Numbered from the stretch's first letter, positions 1 through 8,087 are shown. The stretch is 9,902 nucleotides of DNA from Bacilli bacterium (GCA_900751815.1 CAADST010000184.1:1-9902), one strand, 5' to 3'. Notes: generated from the sequence alone by a model not told the origin. A program made the numbers and translations.

Positions 1-1365
1 AAATGTGGTATATATTGCTCTTTGTTCATCTATTGTTAATTTGTTTATTATTTTATTTATTTCTGAAATATCAACATTTTCAAAATTATCATAAAAATGT
101 TTAGTTGGTTTAGATGAATTGAAATAATATTCTTGTAATCCTTTATTAGCACTAAGTTTTCTTAAAGCTTTAGACTCTATTTGTCTAATTCTTTCTCTAG
201 TTACATTATAAAGTTTACCTACCTCTTCTAAAGTATGAGTAGTTTCATATAAGGGATTCGGATTTTCTTTATCTTGAATACCAAAACGCATTCTTAAAAC
301 ATGTTCACTTCTACTATCTAGATTATGTAAAGTTTTACTTAAATAATCAATCATCCAAGAAGTAGTTACATCCTCTTCAATATTTACATCTTCATCAGCG
401 ATATAATCCCCTTTAGTTATTTCATCACCTTCATCATTAGATACTAAATCTTCTAAATTAATAGATACTTGAGCAAAATCATCTATTTTCTTTATTTCAC
501 TAACATCGGTATTCATAGCATCTGCAAGTTCTTCAGGAGTGGGAATTCTACCCAGATTAGCCAATAATTTATTTTTAATAGCAACCATTTTTGCTAACCT
601 TTCATGAGCATGAACAGGAATTCTTATTGTTCTACCTTGATCAGCAATAGCTCTAGTTATCCCTTGTCTAATCCAATAACTGGCATAGGTCGAAAAATGA
701 AATCCTTTATTATAATCATACTTCTTTGCAGCCTTCATCAAACCGATATTACCTTCTTGAATTAAATCAAAGAAAGATAAACCTCGACCTTGATATTTTT
801 TGGCAACACTTACAACCAACCGAAGATTTGCCTCAACTACTTTTTTATATGTATCATCTTTATTAGATTCATTAATATTTTGATATAAATATAATATTTC
901 CTCATGTTGTAACATTGGTATTTTTCCTATTTCTCTTAGGTAATCTCTAATTTCATCTGTTGATATATAAATATTTTCATCTATTTCTTCTTGATATTTA
1001 CCTATTGATAGAGCATAAGTTGTTAAAAAATCTCTAACTAATTCATTAGTGCTAACACTACCTATATCTTTATCTGTAATTCTCTTTTTTTCTTTAAATA
1101 TATTATTTAAAAAGTTTGGATTTTTCACTAAATTAGACATTATATCTATATCAATAACTATGTTATATTTTTCAAATACACTTAATATTTCTTCTAAATT
1201 ATCTAATCTAATAAAACTACCATTACCTTGTTTTAGATTTCTTTTAATATCTTTAATTATTATTTTAATATATTCTTTTAAATTGTTATTACTATTTATT
1301 ATTTTTTTATAATAATTAATATCACTATTATAAAAACTAAATTCCCTACTTAATTTTTCTAACAT
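1..1365 (-). CDS. RpoD/SigA-like sigma-70 factor with an extra N-terminal domain (3' end outside window)
   Basis: This is a sigma-70 family RNA polymerase specificity subunit. The frame is open from the ATG at 1365 to the left edge (455 residues) and its C-terminus is missing. Residues 1-110 form an N-terminal domain shared with the two upstream paralogs and not recognised. Region 1.2 is at about 136-165 ([16 protein letters not shown]). Region 2 is at 173-243, with the core-binding [15 protein letters not shown] and the -10 reading and melting segment [16 protein letters not shown]. Region 3 is at 244-315. Region 4 is at 340-405, with the canonical [20 protein letters not shown]. Promoter-reading residues are essentially SigA-like, so it should recognise TTGACA/TATAAT promoters. 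From about residue 420 a further extension begins that resembles the repeat units of the 830-aa paralog. The start follows an AGAGGAG ribosome site and lies 2 nt after the upstream stop, which suggests translational coupling. It could be the housekeeping sigma factor of this organism or a SigA-like alternative; the window does not decide. Confidence 0.9.
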   Translation of the reverse strand, partial: MLEKLSREFSFYNSDINYYKKIINSNNNLKEYIKIIIKDIKRNLKQGNGSFIRLDNLEEILSVFEKYNIVIDIDIMSNLVKNPNFLNNIFKEKKRITDKDIGSVSTNELVRDFLTTYALSIGKYQEEIDENIYISTDEIRDYLREIGKIPMLQHEEILYLYQNINESNKDDTYKKVVEANLRLVVSVAKKYQGRGLSFFDLIQEGNIGLMKAAKKYDYNKGFHFSTYASYWIRQGITRAIADQGRTIRIPVHAHERLAKMVAIKNKLLANLGRIPTPEELADAMNTDVSEIKKIDDFAQVSINLEDLVSNDEGDEITKGDYIADEDVNIEEDVTTSWMIDYLSKTLHNLDSRSEHVLRMRFGIQDKENPNPLYETTHTLEEVGKLYNVTRERIRQIESKALRKLSANKGLQEYYFNSSKPTKHFYDNFENVDISEINKIINKLTIDEQRAIYTTF

Positions 1366-1367
1366 AA

Positions 1368-3860
1368 CTATTCTCCTCTAATAAGATTTAAAACTTTTTC
1401 CTTATCTTTATCTTTAACTTTTTCGAGTATTACTTCAATTAAATAAATACCCATCTTTAGTTTATTATTTACATCTTCTTCATCTTGATTAAGCATTATA
1501 GCTATATCTTCACAATCATATCTAATATTATCTATTACACCTAAATATAAAGATATAATTAATCTATATTGTACTGGCAGACTATTAATGCATTCATCAA
1601 GTAAACTAATATTATCTCTATAACTTAATATTAGATTTCTAAAATGAAATAAAGAATTATAATATAAAGATAATTCAGGATAATCTTTAATTAAATAATG
1701 TACATCTTCCTTAAGTAAGTCAGTACCAAATATTTTACTTAGGCAAATATATTGTTTAGTTCTGATATTAATTATATTTATTAAATTAGTAATTTCTTCC
1801 CTACTTACATTTAAAATATCTGTAAGTGGTCTATCAACTAGATGAATATATTCTACATTTTTATGTTTAATTTGATAATTATTTAATTGTTTTTTTAAAT
1901 AATTAATATATGTATGATAACTATGATATTCTTCATTATCTCTAAATTCATAATAATGAATTTCATTATAATTCAAGCCATATATCTTACTTAATAATTG
2001 ATATTTTTTAGTTGTTTTATCTTCATTTTTGTTTAAAAACTCTATTTCGGCATCAGTAGCTTCTAATATTTCTTTTAAATATAAAGTTGGAACAACCATT
2101 TTAGTATTAATTTTAAGTGATTCATATAAAATATTTAATTTATTTTTAACATCAACATCTAATTCATCTTCATCTATTATTTTACTTAAATCTGCTCCAA
2201 AAACTTGAAATAATATGGCCTTTTCTGAATCATTTTTAAAGTCTTGAATCAATAAATTTATATCACTACTTGAACCTTTTAATTTTTCTTGTAAAGTATA
2301 AACAGATTTATTTCTCGGACTTTCTAACATCTTTTGCAGTAGCTTAATAGCTTTTTCTCCTTGTTTTTTTGTCTCTTTTTTAACAACATTATAGCTATCT
2401 AAATCATAACCAAACATTTGAAATAAAGCAAACTTATAATCATAAGATAATCTTTTAATATTTTTAAATATCTTTTCTTTATTTACTCCTGGGAAAAAAT
2501 CCCAAAAACTAGTTACTTCACTACTAATACTTACAATACTTCTTAAATTAGGGTTTAAACTTAATTTTCTTAATGCCTTAGCTTCTTTTTGTCTAATTCG
2601 CTCTCTAGTTACATTAAACATTTTGCTGACTTCATCTAATGTATGTTTTCGTTCAAATTCCTTTTTAGGATTTTTAGGATCATTAATACCAAAACGCGCT
2701 CTAATAATAAATTCTAAATCAGAACCTAGGGCTTTTAATTCATCATTTAAAATATTTTGGGTCACACCATTTATAAAATCTTCTTCCAAATTAATATTAG
2801 ATTCTAGGAATTCTCCCAAAGTAGCTGATTCATCTTCACCAACTTTTACATCTAGAGAAGTTACCACTTGAGCATAATCTAAAAACTCATTTATTTCTTT
2901 TTCATCAACATCTAAATAGATGGCAATATCAGCATTTGTTGGTTCTTTATTTAATTCCAGAGCAAGTTTTCTTTTAATACGATTTATATTTGCGATTTTT
3001 CCTGAAACATCTCTTGGAAGAACAATAGTATTGCCAGTTTTACTTAAAGACAAACCTATAGCTTGCCTAATCCACCAAGTGGCATAGGTACCAAATTGAT
3101 TTTCTGATTTATAATTATATTTTTCCGCAGCCTTCATCAAACCAATATTACCTTCATTAATTAAATCCATAAATTCTAATCCCCGATATCTAAATCTCTT
3201 AGCAATACTTACAACTAATCTTAAATTGGCATTAACTACTAAATTTCTTAAATAATTAAGTTTTTCAGTATTTTTTAAAATATCTCTTCCTAAAGCAATT
3301 TGTTTTTTTAATTCTTCTTGCCTACGATAGTTTTCAATAATTTGTTCATAAGACATCATAGGTATTTGCATAATTTGATGAATATAATCACGAACATGAT
3401 CACTAGTTACATCTGATTTTATAGCACATTCATCCATACTTAAATCAATATCATATATATCTTTAATAATTGCATAGGTAATTAAGAAATCTTTTACATA
3501 TTCATTATTAGTTATTTTGTTTATATCATCTTCTGAAACATATTCTAGAGTTTTAAATAATTTATTTAACATTAAATCTAATGCTGGATATTTCTTGATT
3601 AAATTAGCAATATCATTTATATCTAATTCAATATTTAAATCTCTAAGTAAGGTAAGTAACTCTGTAATTTTTTCTAAAATATTAGATGAATTAATATCTT
3701 TAATAAAAAAGTTAATATTACCACTTTTAATATCTTTATTAATTAAATCAACAATATATCCAAAAGCAGAATCAAAATCACTAAATTTATCCGCAATACT
3801 TTGATAAAATTTTATATCGTTATTATAAAAATTAAATTTTTCAAATAATTTATCAACCAT
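1368..3860 (-). CDS. Giant sigma-70-like factor (830 aa) with about 390-residue C-terminal repeat extension
   Basis: This sigma-70 family protein is more than twice the usual length of SigA (about 370 residues). Residues 1-130 match the N-terminal domain of the downstream paralog, and a region 1.2-like stretch lies at 152-180. Region 2 is at 202-275, with [20 protein letters not shown] and the melting segment [11 protein letters not shown]. Region 3 is at 276-345. Region 4 is at 362-435, with the [20 protein letters not shown]. The Trp pair (W262, W263) and Gln266 are kept, but the Thr-Arg that follow in SigA are Gly269-Leu270, so -10 recognition is probably altered while -35 reading looks intact. 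Residues 440-830 hold degenerate units ending in motifs such as [24 protein letters not shown] and SKIFGTDL, then a sigma-4-like C-terminal domain (757-820). The gene is second in a three-gene operon; its ATG directly abuts the previous TAA and has an AGAAAGGAG ribosome site. The sigma assignment is secure; the role of the extension is unknown. Confidence 0.88.
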   Translation of the reverse strand: MVDKLFEKFNFYNNDIKFYQSIADKFSDFDSAFGYIVDLINKDIKSGNINFFIKDINSSNILEKITELLTLLRDLNIELDINDIANLIKKYPALDLMLNKLFKTLEYVSEDDINKITNNEYVKDFLITYAIIKDIYDIDLSMDECAIKSDVTSDHVRDYIHQIMQIPMMSYEQIIENYRRQEELKKQIALGRDILKNTEKLNYLRNLVVNANLRLVVSIAKRFRYRGLEFMDLINEGNIGLMKAAEKYNYKSENQFGTYATWWIRQAIGLSLSKTGNTIVLPRDVSGKIANINRIKRKLALELNKEPTNADIAIYLDVDEKEINEFLDYAQVVTSLDVKVGEDESATLGEFLESNINLEEDFINGVTQNILNDELKALGSDLEFIIRARFGINDPKNPKKEFERKHTLDEVSKMFNVTRERIRQKEAKALRKLSLNPNLRSIVSISSEVTSFWDFFPGVNKEKIFKNIKRLSYDYKFALFQMFGYDLDSYNVVKKETKKQGEKAIKLLQKMLESPRNKSVYTLQEKLKGSSSDINLLIQDFKNDSEKAILFQVFGADLSKIIDEDELDVDVKNKLNILYESLKINTKMVVPTLYLKEILEATDAEIEFLNKNEDKTTKKYQLLSKIYGLNYNEIHYYEFRDNEEYHSYHTYINYLKKQLNNYQIKHKNVEYIHLVDRPLTDILNVSREEITNLINIINIRTKQYICLSKIFGTDLLKEDVHYLIKDYPELSLYYNSLFHFRNLILSYRDNISLLDECINSLPVQYRLIISLYLGVIDNIRYDCEDIAIMLNQDEEDVNNKLKMGIYLIEVILEKVKDKDKEKVLNLIRGE

Positions 3861-5507
3861 TTAAATTCTCCTTTCTAATTTTGTTCCATATTTATGATTG
3901 TAATCTTCCAAGATGTTTTGATATATTACCATTCCTTCATTAAATAACTGGATTACTACTTTTAAATCAATGTTTAACATTTCACTAATTGCATGATAAG
4001 GATAAATAAAGCCATTATATAAACCTAATCTAAGCATAACTACCCTGCGGTATTCCTCTGGAAGTAAATTAATAGCTATTTTATAATGCATATTAACTAA
4101 ATTAGTGGGAACCACTTCATACTTTGGCATAGATACTACTTCATACAAACTAATAAAACTATCTACATCGGTATTTATACTAATTACAAGTTCCCTATAA
4201 GCAATCATTTCATCTGGAGTTAAATCTAAAGTATTTTCATAACCATTTAATTTCTTCTTAAAAACTTTACTAAAAATACTATATAATAAATAATTATTTT
4301 GAATTAATTCTAATACTTTTATATACTTTGCATCATCTAGCCACAAAACATCATAAAGCCTGCTAGTATTATGAGGTAAATGGGCAAGTCGATTAATTTT
4401 CTTAAATATTTTTAATATTTCTACTTTTTTAACTTTTATAAAACGATGATTGATAGCATTAAAATTCTTGCCAAAAGCAATAGTTATTATTTCTCTTTCT
4501 GCAAGATTTAAATAATTAAAGAAAGCTTTTATAGTATCTATATTATCTAAAAACTCATTAACAATATGAGCATCATCTTCATAGTAATCAATAACATATT
4601 TTTTCCCTTCACTTTGTCTTAATTTTTTAATTATTTTTTGATAACGATTATAAACGCTGGTTTTACTAATATTATATATTTTAGCTAAATCATTCATGCT
4701 TTTAGCAAGTCCTCCAATACCAAAATACATTTTAATAAATTTAGCATCTTCAACTGACAAGGTATTAAGTAATTTTTGCATGTCTATACTTAAACAAGAA
4801 TCAATTATATCATCTTCAAAAGTATCAATTGATAATGATAAATTATTTAGGGATGGATTATTTTCGTTCTTACTTAAATATCTATTGAAATACATATTTA
4901 TAGATTTATTAAAAAAGTTATACATATAATCTTTCTTGTCAATATCAAAATTATCAATTGCTTTAAGTAGGGCAACACTTCCCACTTGCACTAATTCATC
5001 AAAATTAGCCATATTTGATTTCCGAGCAGCAATATTAAGTAATAATGGATAAAAGTATTTAAATATTTTATCACGATAAAAAGAATAATTACCTTCTTGC
5101 ATTTTAACAAAATATTCATAAATTACTGTAGTATCCCCATAATTTATATATTTGTTTTGCATTTTCTGATAATTTTCGAAAATTAATATTTGAACATTTC
5201 CAAAAATTTCTGGATTATTTTGATAAACACTATAACAATTCTTAACTATTTCCTCAAATTTAGGAGAGTTCTTTAGTATTTTATATAAATGCCTATAAGT
5301 GGGTATTAAATTATAATTTTTAAAAATATCTGTAATTCTTTCAAATAAATATAAATGATTATTATTAATACTTAGAGACTCGGTATACAAAACTAACCAA
5401 GAGATATCTTTTTTATAAAATCTATCTTGTAATTCTTTTATTATAAAGTCCCTACTAGTAAAAGTTTTAGTGTCATAAAAATAAAATTCTTTTTGTAAAT
5501 TAGGCAT
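3861..5507 (-). CDS. Divergent sigma-70-like protein (548 aa), first gene of sigma operon
   Basis: This is a degenerate sigma-70-like protein. Residues 1-100 align with the N-terminal domain of the two downstream paralogs: a start motif EFYFYD, then LFERITDIFKNYN and LKNSPKFEEI. A sigma-2-like region lies at about 132-215, with the core-binding helix FDELVQVGSVALLKAIDNFD. The Trp-Trp-Ile-Arg-Gln melting segment is absent, replaced by YMYNFFNKSINMYF, and region 3 is missing. A sigma-4-like HTH follows at 245-298 (LAKIYNISKTSVYNRYQKIIKKLR). The rest contains degenerate units, for example LNLAEREIITIAFGKNFN (333-350), and a last sigma-4-like domain at 479-535 that parallels the C-terminus of the 830-aa paralog. 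The ATG has an AAAGGAAGTG ribosome site 5 nt upstream, and a strong vegetative promoter precedes it. It could be an alternative sigma factor with unusual promoters, or a regulator that binds core polymerase without opening DNA. Confidence 0.78.
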   Translation of the reverse strand: MPNLQKEFYFYDTKTFTSRDFIIKELQDRFYKKDISWLVLYTESLSINNNHLYLFERITDIFKNYNLIPTYRHLYKILKNSPKFEEIVKNCYSVYQNNPEIFGNVQILIFENYQKMQNKYINYGDTTVIYEYFVKMQEGNYSFYRDKIFKYFYPLLLNIAARKSNMANFDELVQVGSVALLKAIDNFDIDKKDYMYNFFNKSINMYFNRYLSKNENNPSLNNLSLSIDTFEDDIIDSCLSIDMQKLLNTLSVEDAKFIKMYFGIGGLAKSMNDLAKIYNISKTSVYNRYQKIIKKLRQSEGKKYVIDYYEDDAHIVNEFLDNIDTIKAFFNYLNLAEREIITIAFGKNFNAINHRFIKVKKVEILKIFKKINRLAHLPHNTSRLYDVLWLDDAKYIKVLELIQNNYLLYSIFSKVFKKKLNGYENTLDLTPDEMIAYRELVISINTDVDSFISLYEVVSMPKYEVVPTNLVNMHYKIAINLLPEEYRRVVMLRLGLYNGFIYPYHAISEMLNIDLKVVIQLFNEGMVIYQNILEDYNHKYGTKLERRI

Positions 5508-5530
5508 AAAAACACTTCCTTTAATGAGTT

Positions 5531-5559
5531 ATTATAGCAAAAAATCGTTATTATGTAAA
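5531..5559 (-). promoter_or_regulatory. SigA-type promoter of the sigma operon
   Basis: On the minus strand, TTTACA (5559-5554) is followed 17 nt later by a perfect TATAAT (5536-5531) with an upstream TG, giving an extended -10 (TGCTATAAT). The predicted transcript starts near 5524, just ahead of the AAAGGAAGTG ribosome site of the 548-aa gene. The three sigma-like genes therefore appear to be transcribed by the housekeeping polymerase during growth rather than by a sporulation sigma factor. Confidence 0.75.
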
Positions 5560-5584
5560 TAAATTAAAATGATTCGAATACACT
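5559..5584 (+). promoter_or_regulatory. Possible SigE-type promoter of sigK
   Basis: AATACACT (5577-5584) matches the SigE -10 consensus CATACAnT at all but the first base, with an ATA at 5559-5561 in about the -35 position. In Bacillus, sigK is transcribed by SigE-polymerase, so this would fit. The transcript would start almost on the AAGGTG ribosome site, which is tight, and the -35 match is minimal. Treat it as a candidate only. Confidence 0.3.
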
Positions 5585-5601
5585 TTACTAAGGTGTTTTT
5601 T

Positions 5602-6294
5602 ATGTTATTTAATTTGTTTAATATTTTAAAAGATTTACTATTTTTTACTGGTAGTTATTCTAATAATGTTTTCCCAGAACCACTTTCTGAAGAAGAAGAA
5701 AGTGAAGCTATAGAAAATATGCTTAATGGGGATATTGCTGCTCGTAATAAACTTATAGAACACAACTTAAGATTAGTTGCTCATATTGTTAAAAAATTTG
5801 ATGCTGCTGGAGATACAGATGATTTAATAAGTATTGGAACTATTGGACTTATTAAAGGAATTGATAGTTATAAAAATAATAAAAAAACTAAGATTACCAC
5901 CTATGCGGCACGGTGTATTCAAAATGAAATATTAATGTATTATCGTAGTAATAAAAATAGAGGTAATACTATTAGTTTAAATGATTCAATAGGTTATGAT
6001 AAAGAAGGAAATGAAATTAATTTAATTGAAATGATTAAAGATAAAGGGATGGATTTATTTGAGAAGGTTAATATTAAAAATAATATAATTCTTTTAAATG
6101 AATATTTAAAATTATTAAACCCTAGAGAAAAAGAAATAATTATTAAAAGATATGGATTATATAACACAAGAGAAATGACTCAAAAAGAAATTGCTAAAGA
6201 ACTTAAAATATCCAGAAGTTATGTTTCGCGAATAGAAAAAAGAGCACTAACTAAAATGCTCACAGAATTTATAAAAAACAAAAATATTGATTAA
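5602..6294 (+). CDS. sigK: RNA polymerase sporulation sigma factor pro-SigK
   Basis: This is the late mother-cell sigma factor of endospore formation; it directs transcription of coat and spore-release genes. The 230-residue protein resembles Bacillus SigK throughout: NNVFPEPLS near the N-terminus, LIEHNLRLVAHIVKKF (51-66), DDLISIGTIGLIKGI (73-87), TTYAARCIQNEILMYYR (99-115), and the region 4 HTH TQKEIAKELKISRSYVSRIE (193-212). Residues 1-18 form a hydrophobic pro-sequence (LFNLFNILKDLLFFTG) followed by Ser18-Tyr19, the equivalent of the processing site cut by the membrane protease SpoIVFB in Bacillus. The gene is uninterrupted, so no skin-type element rearrangement is needed. I chose the ATG at 5602 because AAGGTG lies 6 nt upstream and the protein then starts as SigK does. 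The in-frame ATG at 5569 has no ribosome site and would add 11 residues. The gene is divergent from the sigma operon and ends at a hairpin terminator. Confidence 0.93.
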   Translation: MLFNLFNILKDLLFFTGSYSNNVFPEPLSEEEESEAIENMLNGDIAARNKLIEHNLRLVAHIVKKFDAAGDTDDLISIGTIGLIKGIDSYKNNKKTKITTYAARCIQNEILMYYRSNKNRGNTISLNDSIGYDKEGNEINLIEMIKDKGMDLFEKVNIKNNIILLNEYLKLLNPREKEIIIKRYGLYNTREMTQKEIAKELKISRSYVSRIEKRALTKMLTEFIKNKNID

Positions 6295-6323
6295 AAGAAC
6301 CTAGGAAGGTTCTTTTGATTTTT
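6293..6323. terminator. Bidirectional terminator between sigK and the surface-protein gene
   Basis: A 10-bp perfect stem (6293-6302 with 6307-6316, sequence AAAAGAACCT / AGGTTCTTTT) has a 4-nt loop and T-rich sequence after it on the plus strand. It begins within the sigK stop codon and lies 5 bases from the stop of the converging gene. The A/T-rich stem ends supply a short U-tract in either direction. Confidence 0.8.
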
Positions 6324-8037
6324 AATTATGTCTTTTCTTAAGAACTACAGTTGCTGCTGCAAGTCCCATTACAGAAATTGCTCCAAGAGCCATAAATACA
6401 CCAACATTATCACTTGTACTTGGGTTTTCAATGTCAGTATTTGGATCTTCAGTTATTTCAACTAAATTAGCTATTGCATTATTTATTGCATCAGCCATAG
6501 CATCAACTTCTGCTTGTTTATCAAGTCTTAAAGTTCTATCTATTGCTTTAATAGCATCATCTAAAGCTTTTAGAGATTCTTCAGTATATTTACTTCTATC
6601 AATTGCTTCAGCATTTTTGATTGCTTCATCTACTTTTGTGTAATCCGCAGCTTTATAAACAATTGATGCTGTTCCATCTTCATTAGTTATTATTTCCTTA
6701 TCTTCTGGAACTTCTAAATCAGCAATTTCATCAGCTGGGAATGTACCACCAACTAAAGTAGTAGTTGCACCTTGATTAGTTGTTGGAACATTATTAAATT
6801 TACCACCACTTATTGTAAGTTTACCACTATTAGTAACTGTAGTATTAACTAATCCTTCATTATCACTACTATCAGTTATTTCAATTGTAGCACTATTTGC
6901 TAAATTAATACCAGTAGTACTATTTATATCATGACCATTTAAGTCAATGGTTATTTCTTTTCTAGAAATTGAGATATTTCTAGTTTCATTAGTATCATTT
7001 AATAAAGTAATTTCTGTACCAGTTGTATCTAATTTAATACTTTGAACAGCATCTCTTAAAGTTGGATAATAACCATTTGTGTTTTCTACTAATACATTAC
7101 CATTAACCATTTTTCCTTGTAAATCTAGAGTACCATTACCAACTTTAACTCCATTAGTAGGTACCGTTAAAGTATGATCTTCTGGAATAACTACTGTAAC
7201 GCCATCAGGTATTGCTAAAGTAGTATTATAATCTACATCTAAAGTTATTTTAGTACCTGCTTCACTATTAGCAATAACTGTATTATTTACTGATACATGA
7301 TTAGTATCTAATGTAATTTCCCCACTATAACTTTGGATTGAACCACTTGGAGTACTTGCTCGACCACTTAATGTTGAATTACTAATATTAATTGTTTGAG
7401 TTGTTGTAGTACTATCAGTTCTTTCTGTTGTCAAATAATTTACTCCACTTAAATTAGAATTAGAAATAGTTATATCTGAACTTTTTCCTTCATCAGATCC
7501 ACTTCTAGCAAAAACCGCATAATCACTAGCTGCAGTAATAGTTGTATTATCTACTGTTGCACTACCCCAGTTTTGTAAAGCTCCAGTAAATCCTCCAGAC
7601 AAGCTATTACCAATGTGAGTAGATACTATTTCAGAATTTTTAACAGCAAGAGTAGAATCTGCTTCATTCTTGATAGTAGCAAATGGCGATTCTATATATA
7701 CACCATCAATATTTAAAGTTCCTTTATTATTTCTAATACAAGATGAATTTTCTTCCCCACAAATTATTTTACCATCAGTACCGCTATCAATTATTGTTAA
7801 TTTCCCATTATTTTCAATAGTATAATAATCAATATCAGCACTACCTGTAATTGTATGACCAGCAAGGTCTAAAGTTATTTCTTCATCAGCATTAACAGTA
7901 AAAGTTTCTGTTAAATCGATATCTTCAGTTAATGTAATTTTACCATTATCATCATCAGGCATAGATGCAGCACTAACAGTAAAACCACCAATTAAGAATG
8001 TCAAAACCCCTAAACTTAAAATATTAATTTTTTTCAT
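6322..8037 (-). CDS. Secreted wall-anchored surface protein with FIVAR-like segment and NPSTS sorting signal
   Basis: This is a predicted cell-surface protein of 571 residues. A signal peptide (1 to about 24, MKKI then a hydrophobic core, ending VSAA) is followed by a Ser/Thr/Asn/Asp-rich body of short beta-type repeats, of the kind seen in right-handed beta-helix adhesins. The unit with ITLDLAGHTI and LTIIDSGTDG (about 34-90) recurs as ITIDLNGHDI and IEITDSSDNEG (about 342-395). Cys93 and Cys100 are the only cysteines and could form a disulphide. Residues 466-525 are helical and resemble a FIVAR domain (KYTEESLKALDDAIKAID ... DAMADAINNAIANL). The C-terminus (538-571) has NPSTSD, a hydrophobic stretch and KKRHN, the layout of a sortase signal with NPSTS in place of LPXTG. 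The start has AGGAGG 9 nt upstream. It is monocistronic, bounded by terminators at both ends. Its ligand is unknown; adhesion to host or neighbouring cells is inference. Confidence 0.85.
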   Translation of the reverse strand: MKKINILSLGVLTFLIGGFTVSAASMPDDDNGKITLTEDIDLTETFTVNADEEITLDLAGHTITGSADIDYYTIENNGKLTIIDSGTDGKIICGEENSSCIRNNKGTLNIDGVYIESPFATIKNEADSTLAVKNSEIVSTHIGNSLSGGFTGALQNWGSATVDNTTITAASDYAVFARSGSDEGKSSDITISNSNLSGVNYLTTERTDSTTTTQTINISNSTLSGRASTPSGSIQSYSGEITLDTNHVSVNNTVIANSEAGTKITLDVDYNTTLAIPDGVTVVIPEDHTLTVPTNGVKVGNGTLDLQGKMVNGNVLVENTNGYYPTLRDAVQSIKLDTTGTEITLLNDTNETRNISISRKEITIDLNGHDINSTTGINLANSATIEITDSSDNEGLVNTTVTNSGKLTISGGKFNNVPTTNQGATTTLVGGTFPADEIADLEVPEDKEIITNEDGTASIVYKAADYTKVDEAIKNAEAIDRSKYTEESLKALDDAIKAIDRTLRLDKQAEVDAMADAINNAIANLVEITEDPNTDIENPSTSDNVGVFMALGAISVMGLAAATVVLKKRHN

Positions 8038-8058
8038 TTTCTTCTTCCTCCTATTTTA

Positions 8059-8087
8059 ATGTTATCACAAAACAATAATTTACTCAA
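8059..8087 (-). promoter_or_regulatory. Probable promoter of the surface-protein gene
   Basis: On the minus strand, TTGAGT (8087-8082) is followed 17 nt later by TAACAT (8064-8059) with an upstream TG, an extended -10 of the same form (GTGATAA) as the rpsP promoter. The predicted start is close to the AGGAGG ribosome site, so the leader would be very short. A TTGACA at 8122-8117 was considered as an alternative -35, but it lacks a good -10. Confidence 0.5.

Noticed and set aside
1049..1312. Open frames on the plus strand opposite the sigma genes (for example 1049-1312, 2623-2871, 3517-3804, 4696-4929)
   Set aside because: Each lies fully inside a well-supported sigma-like gene on the other strand, has a low-complexity Leu/Ile/Ser/Lys composition and no recognisable domain.
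5569..5601. Earlier in-frame ATG for sigK at 5569
   Set aside because: It has no ribosome site and would put extra residues before the hydrophobic pro-sequence; the ATG at 5602 has AAGGTG upstream and fits known SigK N-termini.
6431..6643. Plus-strand open frame opposite the FIVAR-like region of the surface protein
   Set aside because: It is the antisense of an Ala/Ile-rich helical repeat, and its composition mirrors that repeat rather than any protein family.
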